Source of the DNA: an uncultured Oscillibacter sp.
GTDB lineage: Bacteria > Bacillota > Clostridia > Oscillospirales > Oscillospiraceae
DNA: 9,845 nucleotides
NCBI RefSeq assembly: GCF_900546705.1
Contig: NZ_URDP01000055.1
Span: 1 to 9,845, forward strand
Reading direction: 5' to 3'
Shown: piece by piece, positions 6,700-9,845 of the stretch
Layout of the letters: each line of letters begins with the position of its first letter
How positions within the stretch are numbered: the first letter of the stretch is position 1
Made by a program: the position numbers and the translations under genes
The notes under the pieces: generated by a model
What the model was told of the DNA's origin: nothing
Database searches by the model: none
What the model saw: the letters and a program-made list of their open reading frames with translations, nothing else

Positions 6700-7779
6700 A
6701 TGACGATTCTTTATATCCTGGGAGCGATTTTGATCTTCGGCGTCCTGGTGGCGCTTCACGAGTTGGGGCATTTTGCGGCGGCAAAACTCTGCGGCGTCCG
6801 GGTCAATGAGTTTTCCATCGGTATGGGCCCGGTACTCTGGTGCCGGGACCGGGGCGAGACCCAGTACTCCCTGCGGGCGCTGCCCATCGGCGGCTTCTGC
6901 GCCATGGAGGGGGAGGACGAGGACTCGTCCGACGACCGGGCGCTGAACGCCCAGAGCCGGTGGAAGCAGCTGATCATCTTCGCTGCCGGACCGCTGATGA
7001 ATCTTCTCACCGGATTTGTGATCCTGCTGGGCATCTATGCCGGTGCACAGGTGTTTCAGGTGCCGGCGATTGCCGGTACGGCACCGGAGTTTGCCCAAAA
7101 CAACGGCACCACGCTGGAAGCGGGTGACGTGTTCTGGTCCATCAACGGCGAGCGGGTCTATCTTTTCAATGATGTGGACCTGCTGCTGAACCTTCACCGG
7201 GGCGAGCCGCTGGACCTTGTGGTGGTGCGGGACGGAGAGAAAATTTCCCTGGAAAACCTTCAGTGGAGCACTTATACCGGTCTGGAGGGAGAGCAGTATG
7301 AGGGTTACGGTATCTACAAGGACCTGACTGCTACGGAGGAGGCCACGTTGGGGAGCCGGCTGCGCATGGCCTGGCTGAACACCGTGGACTTTGTCCGGGT
7401 GGTGCGGCTGAGCTTGCAGATGCTCTTCACCGGCCAGGCGGGCGTGGATGACCTGAGCGGACCGGTGGGAATCGTCTCGTCCATGACGGAGACCGGGGAG
7501 CAGGCCCAGGCCCTGGGCGGCATCCGCGCGGCCGTGGGCAGTATGTTCTATTTTGCCGCCATGCTGGCAGTGAATCTGGCAGTCATGAATCTGCTGCCCA
7601 TCCCGGCACTGGACGGCGGCCACATTCTCTTTTTGGCGGTAGATGCCGTCTCCATGGCGCTGCTGCGCAGAAAAGTGCCCACCCGGTACATGACCGCAGT
7701 GAACACAGCGGGCTTTGTGGTGCTGATGGGCTTTATGCTGTTTGTGACGTTCCATGACGTATTCCGTCTGGTGGGGTAA
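6700..7779 (+). CDS. rseP: Site-2 intramembrane zinc metalloprotease, RseP/RasP family
   Basis: Members of this S2P family cut transmembrane segments of anti-sigma factors (RseA in E. coli, RsiW in B. subtilis) and remnant signal peptides inside the membrane. The 359-residue protein starts with a membrane helix carrying the zinc motif HELGH (20-24, catalytic E21). The conserved ALPIGGFCAMEGED follows, in the membrane-associated loop. A single PDZ-like domain occupies about residues 120-200, then SGPVGI. The third zinc ligand is in NLLPIPALDGGH (D305), and a final membrane segment lies near 335-355. A single PDZ domain and this length fit Gram-positive RasP; the E. coli protein has two PDZ domains and about 450 residues. 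The substrate here is unknown, because no anti-sigma factor is in the window. The position between dxr and ispG is typical for Clostridia. Confidence 0.95.
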   Translation: MTILYILGAILIFGVLVALHELGHFAAAKLCGVRVNEFSIGMGPVLWCRDRGETQYSLRALPIGGFCAMEGEDEDSSDDRALNAQSRWKQLIIFAAGPLMNLLTGFVILLGIYAGAQVFQVPAIAGTAPEFAQNNGTTLEAGDVFWSINGERVYLFNDVDLLLNLHRGEPLDLVVVRDGEKISLENLQWSTYTGLEGEQYEGYGIYKDLTATEEATLGSRLRMAWLNTVDFVRVVRLSLQMLFTGQAGVDDLSGPVGIVSSMTETGEQAQALGGIRAAVGSMFYFAAMLAVNLAVMNLLPIPALDGGHILFLAVDAVSMALLRRKVPTRYMTAVNTAGFVVLMGFMLFVTFHDVFRLVG

Positions 7780-7780
7780 T

Positions 7781-7786
7781 AGGAGG
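7781..7786 (+). promoter_or_regulatory. Strong ribosome binding site of ispG
   Basis: A perfect AGGAGG begins one base after the rseP stop codon and stands five bases before the ispG ATG at 7792. It is the clearest consensus site inside the operon. Confidence 0.8.
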
Positions 7787-7791
7787 AATCC

Positions 7792-8829
7792 ATGACAAAG
7801 AAACTGATGGTGGGCAAGGTGGCCGTGGGCGGAGGTGCCCCGGTCTCCATTCAGTCCATGTGCAATACGAAGACCGATGATGTGGCTGCCACGGTGGCCC
7901 AGATCAAGAAGCTGGAGGAGGCCGGATGCGAGATCATCCGGGTGGCTATTCCCGATCAGGCTGCGGCGGAGGCGGTGGACAAGATCAAAGAGCAGATCTC
8001 CATCCCGCTGATTGCCGATATCCACTTCAACTACAAGTACGCTCTGGAGGTGGCCCAGCGGGGCATCGATGCCATCCGCATCAACCCCGGCAACATCGGC
8101 GGGGAGGAGAAGGTGAAGGCGGTGGCGGACATCTGCCGCCGCAAGAACATCCCCATCCGCATCGGCGTCAACGGCGGTTCCCTGGAAAAGGAGCTGCGGG
8201 CCAAGTACGGCGGCGTCACCGCCGAGGCTCTGGTGGAGAGCGCCATGGGGCACGTGCGCCTTTTGAACAAGTATGATTTTGACGATATCTGCATCTCCGT
8301 CAAGTGCTCCGACGTGCCGCTGACCATGGCAGCCTATCGGCTTTTGAGCCAGCAGACGGACTACCCGCTCCATCTGGGCGTCACCGAGGCGGGCACGCCT
8401 TCCATGGGCATGGTAAAGTCCGCCATGGGCATCGGAGGCCTTTTGTGTCTGGGCATCGGCGACACCATCCGCGTGACGCTGACTGCCGACCCGGTGGAGG
8501 AGATCTACGCCGCCAAGAAGATCCTCAAGGCGGCGGGACTGCGGAAAGAGGGCGTGAATCTCATCGCCTGCCCAACCTGCGGCCGTACCCGGATCGACCT
8601 GATCCCCATTGCCGAGGAGGTGGAGCGGCGGCTTATGAACTGCGACAAAAACATCACTGTGGCGGTGATGGGCTGCGCTGTCAACGGCCCCGGAGAGGCC
8701 GCCGCGGCGGACATCGGCATTGCCGGCGGCAAGGGAGAGGGATTGCTGTTCCGTAAGGGGGAAATCCTTTACAAAGTGCCGCAGGAGCAGCTTGTAGACG
8801 CGCTGATGGCAGAGATCGACAAACTGTAA
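7792..8829 (+). CDS. ispG: 4-hydroxy-3-methylbut-2-en-1-yl diphosphate synthase (IspG, flavodoxin/ferredoxin-dependent)
   Basis: IspG (GcpE) is the penultimate enzyme of the MEP pathway. It reductively opens the ring of methylerythritol cyclodiphosphate to HMBPP using a [4Fe-4S] cluster fed by flavodoxin or ferredoxin. The 345-residue protein matches the short two-domain bacterial form. The TIM-barrel domain contains SIQSMCNTKTDD, ADIHFNYKYAL, INPGNIGG and RIGVNGGSL. The C-terminal cluster domain has ligands C260 and C263 (CPTCGRT), C295 (MGCAVNGPGE) and E302, the unusual fourth ligand of this family. It is placed between rseP and polC, where Bacillus has proS; many clostridia have ispG here. 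Together with dxr it makes two of seven MEP steps in one operon. It ends the operon at a large hairpin. Confidence 0.97.
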   Translation: MTKKLMVGKVAVGGGAPVSIQSMCNTKTDDVAATVAQIKKLEEAGCEIIRVAIPDQAAAEAVDKIKEQISIPLIADIHFNYKYALEVAQRGIDAIRINPGNIGGEEKVKAVADICRRKNIPIRIGVNGGSLEKELRAKYGGVTAEALVESAMGHVRLLNKYDFDDICISVKCSDVPLTMAAYRLLSQQTDYPLHLGVTEAGTPSMGMVKSAMGIGGLLCLGIGDTIRVTLTADPVEEIYAAKKILKAAGLRKEGVNLIACPTCGRTRIDLIPIAEEVERRLMNCDKNITVAVMGCAVNGPGEAAAADIGIAGGKGEGLLFRKGEILYKVPQEQLVDALMAEIDKL

Positions 8830-8832
8830 AAG

Positions 8833-8910
8833 CGAAAAGACGCCCGCAGGAGGCAAGACGGCCCGGCCGCGCCGGACTGCCGTTTCCACCTTGCCGGGCG
8901 TATCTTTTCG
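8833..8910 (+). terminator. Large nested hairpin, probable bidirectional terminator after ispG
   Basis: Four bases after the ispG stop a long inverted repeat begins. CGAAAAGA (8833-8840) pairs with TCTTTTCG (8903-8910), and CGCCC (8841-8845) with GGGCG (8896-8900). GGCAAG (8852-8857) pairs with CTTGCC (8890-8895), ACGGC (8858-8862) with GCCGT (8879-8883), and CCGGC (8863-8867) with GCCGG (8871-8875) around a CGC loop. About 29 base pairs form, interrupted by small bulges. The A tract and T tract at the base fit an intrinsic terminator in either direction. It is much longer than needed for termination alone, so another role is possible. Pairing is seen in sequence; termination is inferred. Confidence 0.7.
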
Positions 8911-8976
8911 GCTGGCGGAAAACGGGGCTGCGGCCTGCGGTTCCGCAGATACGAGAGATTGAAGTGAGAGGGAATC
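8911..8976 (+). promoter_or_regulatory. polC 5' leader with small hairpin and ribosome binding site
   Basis: The 66 bases between the hairpin and polC contain a short inverted repeat, CTGCGG (8928-8933) with CCGCAG (8943-8948), and AGAGGG (8967-8972) four bases before the ATG as ribosome binding site. No convincing -35/-10 pair is visible. polC may therefore be transcribed by read-through of the hairpin or from a non-consensus promoter. Confidence 0.4.
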
Positions 8977-9845
8977 ATGGCAGGAAACATCCCGTTTTTT
9001 GATATGTTCGCGGAGCTGCAGCTTTCGGGAGAGCTTCGCCTGAAGCTCTCCGGGGCGGAGATTACCGGCGCCGTTATCGACCAGGGGAAGATGACCATCT
9101 CCCTGGATTTGACGGCCCGCACGCCCATGACCGAAGAGGATACCCGCGCTCTGGAGACGCTGATCCGGGGCGTGTACGGTTTTTCCCAGGTGCAGATCCA
9201 CCTGACGGCTCCCGAGGCGCCCCGGGCCGCCGCGCCTGCGGAAGCATCCCCGGCCCCGACCTCCGGCAAGGACAAGCAGGGGGGCGGCGTGTCCAAGGTG
9301 CTGCTGGGCAAGCCCATCAAGGGCCGCACCAACCCCATGCGGGAGCTGAATCTGAAGATGGGCACCGCCACCGTGGCGGGCAAGGTCTTTGCGGCCGAGT
9401 GTGTGGAGACCCGCCGCCCCGGCATGTGGCGGCTGCACTTTGACATGACGGACTACACCAACTCTGTCAGCGTTCATAAAAATCTCTCCGCCAAGGAGGC
9501 GGAGCAGTACGGCACGGCCATCAAGCCGGGCATGTGGCTGTGCGTCCAGGGCAAGATGGAACCCACCTGGGACGGTAAGGATATTCAGCTCAATCCGTAC
9601 CACATCAACGTGATCGACCACGCCGAACGGCAGGACACCGCCCCGGAAAAGCGGGTAGAGCTGCACCTGCACACAAAGATGAGCAACATGGATGCCCTGA
9701 CGGACACCAAGGAGGCCATCAAGACCGCCATCCGCTGGGGGCATCCCGCCATTGCCATCACCGATCACGGCGTGGCCCAGTCCTTCCCGGACGCCTGGCA
9801 CGCCGCCGGAGACAAGATCAAGATCCTCTACGGCGTGGAGGGCTA
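8977..9845 (+). CDS. polC: DNA polymerase III alpha subunit, PolC type, N-terminal part; 3' end outside window
   Basis: PolC is the Gram-positive replicative polymerase with built-in 3'-5' exonuclease. Here 289 complete codons are visible and the frame stays open to the window end, against about 1,400 residues expected. Residues 1-75 form the N-terminal domain, and about 76-105 are an Ala/Pro/Gly-rich linker. The OB-fold domain spans about 107-215 (VAGKVFAAECVETRRPG followed by WRLHFDMTDYTNSV). The PHP domain starts at RVELHLHTKMSNMDALTD (226-243) with metal-ligand-type H230 and H232, then AITDHGVAQSFPDAW and ILYGVEG. An in-frame TGA at 8965-8967 rules out an upstream start. The PHP motif comes roughly 100 residues earlier than I recall for B. 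subtilis PolC, so the N-terminal region is short. The position next to ispG and rseP is standard. Confidence 0.95.
   Translation, partial: MAGNIPFFDMFAELQLSGELRLKLSGAEITGAVIDQGKMTISLDLTARTPMTEEDTRALETLIRGVYGFSQVQIHLTAPEAPRAAAPAEASPAPTSGKDKQGGGVSKVLLGKPIKGRTNPMRELNLKMGTATVAGKVFAAECVETRRPGMWRLHFDMTDYTNSVSVHKNLSAKEAEQYGTAIKPGMWLCVQGKMEPTWDGKDIQLNPYHINVIDHAERQDTAPEKRVELHLHTKMSNMDALTDTKEAIKTAIRWGHPAIAITDHGVAQSFPDAWHAAGDKIKILYGVEG

Noticed and set aside
5484..6701. Minus-strand 405-codon open frame opposite dxr
   Set aside because: It exactly shadows dxr, its composition is that of an antisense frame, and no ribosome binding site or motif supports it.
6502..9801. A very long (1,099-codon) open frame on the minus strand across rseP, ispG and polC
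   Set aside because: It is antisense to several well-recognised genes, crosses their intergenic hairpin, is rich in His, Arg, Gly and Gln in low-complexity fashion and shows no family motif. In GC-rich DNA the complement of strongly biased codons often lacks stops.
1..9845. Search for CRISPR arrays, IS elements, tRNAs, att sites, retron or toxin-antitoxin-like genes
   Set aside because: No direct repeat series, transposase motif, cloverleaf or unexplained small gene was visible. Nearly all bases are accounted for by known core or metabolic genes, so no undescribed system is claimed.

Overview
The window reads as a chromosomal segment of a GC-rich, anaerobic member of the Bacillota, class Clostridia. 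A gut Oscillospiraceae-type relative (Flavonifractor/Intestinimonas/Oscillibacter-like) is my best guess. The grounds are the Gram-positive replicase PolC, the conserved pyrH-frr-uppS-cdsA-dxr-rseP-ispG-polC order, strong GGAGG-type ribosome binding sites, high GC and a molybdenum purine hydroxylase. The genus is inference. All genes lie on the + strand; eleven are visible, and the first and last are cut by the window edges.

Region 1 (1-2407) is the end of a three-subunit xanthine dehydrogenase operon: the molybdopterin subunit (C-terminal part), the FAD subunit and the 2x[2Fe-2S] subunit. The genes are separated by 13 bases or overlap by one base, in the same order as E. coli xdhABC. A strong GC-rich hairpin at 2370-2407 closes the operon.

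Region 2 (2408-8912) starts with a relatively AT-rich leader and continues as a tight operon. It encodes UMP kinase (pyrH), ribosome recycling factor (frr), undecaprenyl diphosphate synthase (uppS), CDP-diglyceride synthase (cdsA), DXP reductoisomerase (dxr), the intramembrane zinc protease RseP/RasP (rseP) and the [4Fe-4S] enzyme IspG (ispG). Dxr and IspG are two steps of the MEP isoprenoid pathway, whose products feed UppS. UppS makes the lipid carrier for the cell wall, CdsA makes the phospholipid precursor, and RseP is a membrane-stress protease. The operon therefore couples growth and translation housekeeping with envelope lipid synthesis. It ends in an unusually large nested hairpin (8833-8910).

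Region 3 (8913-9845) holds the 5' part of polC, encoding the replicative DNA polymerase III alpha subunit: a short N-terminal domain, the OB fold and the beginning of the PHP domain.

I found no mobile element, CRISPR array, tRNA, rRNA or clearly foreign gene, and no gene lacking a recognisable family. The window looks mainly like ordinary core genome. The points worth a second look are the xdh operon sitting where rpsB-tsf usually precedes pyrH, the large nested hairpin before polC, and the short N-terminus of PolC.
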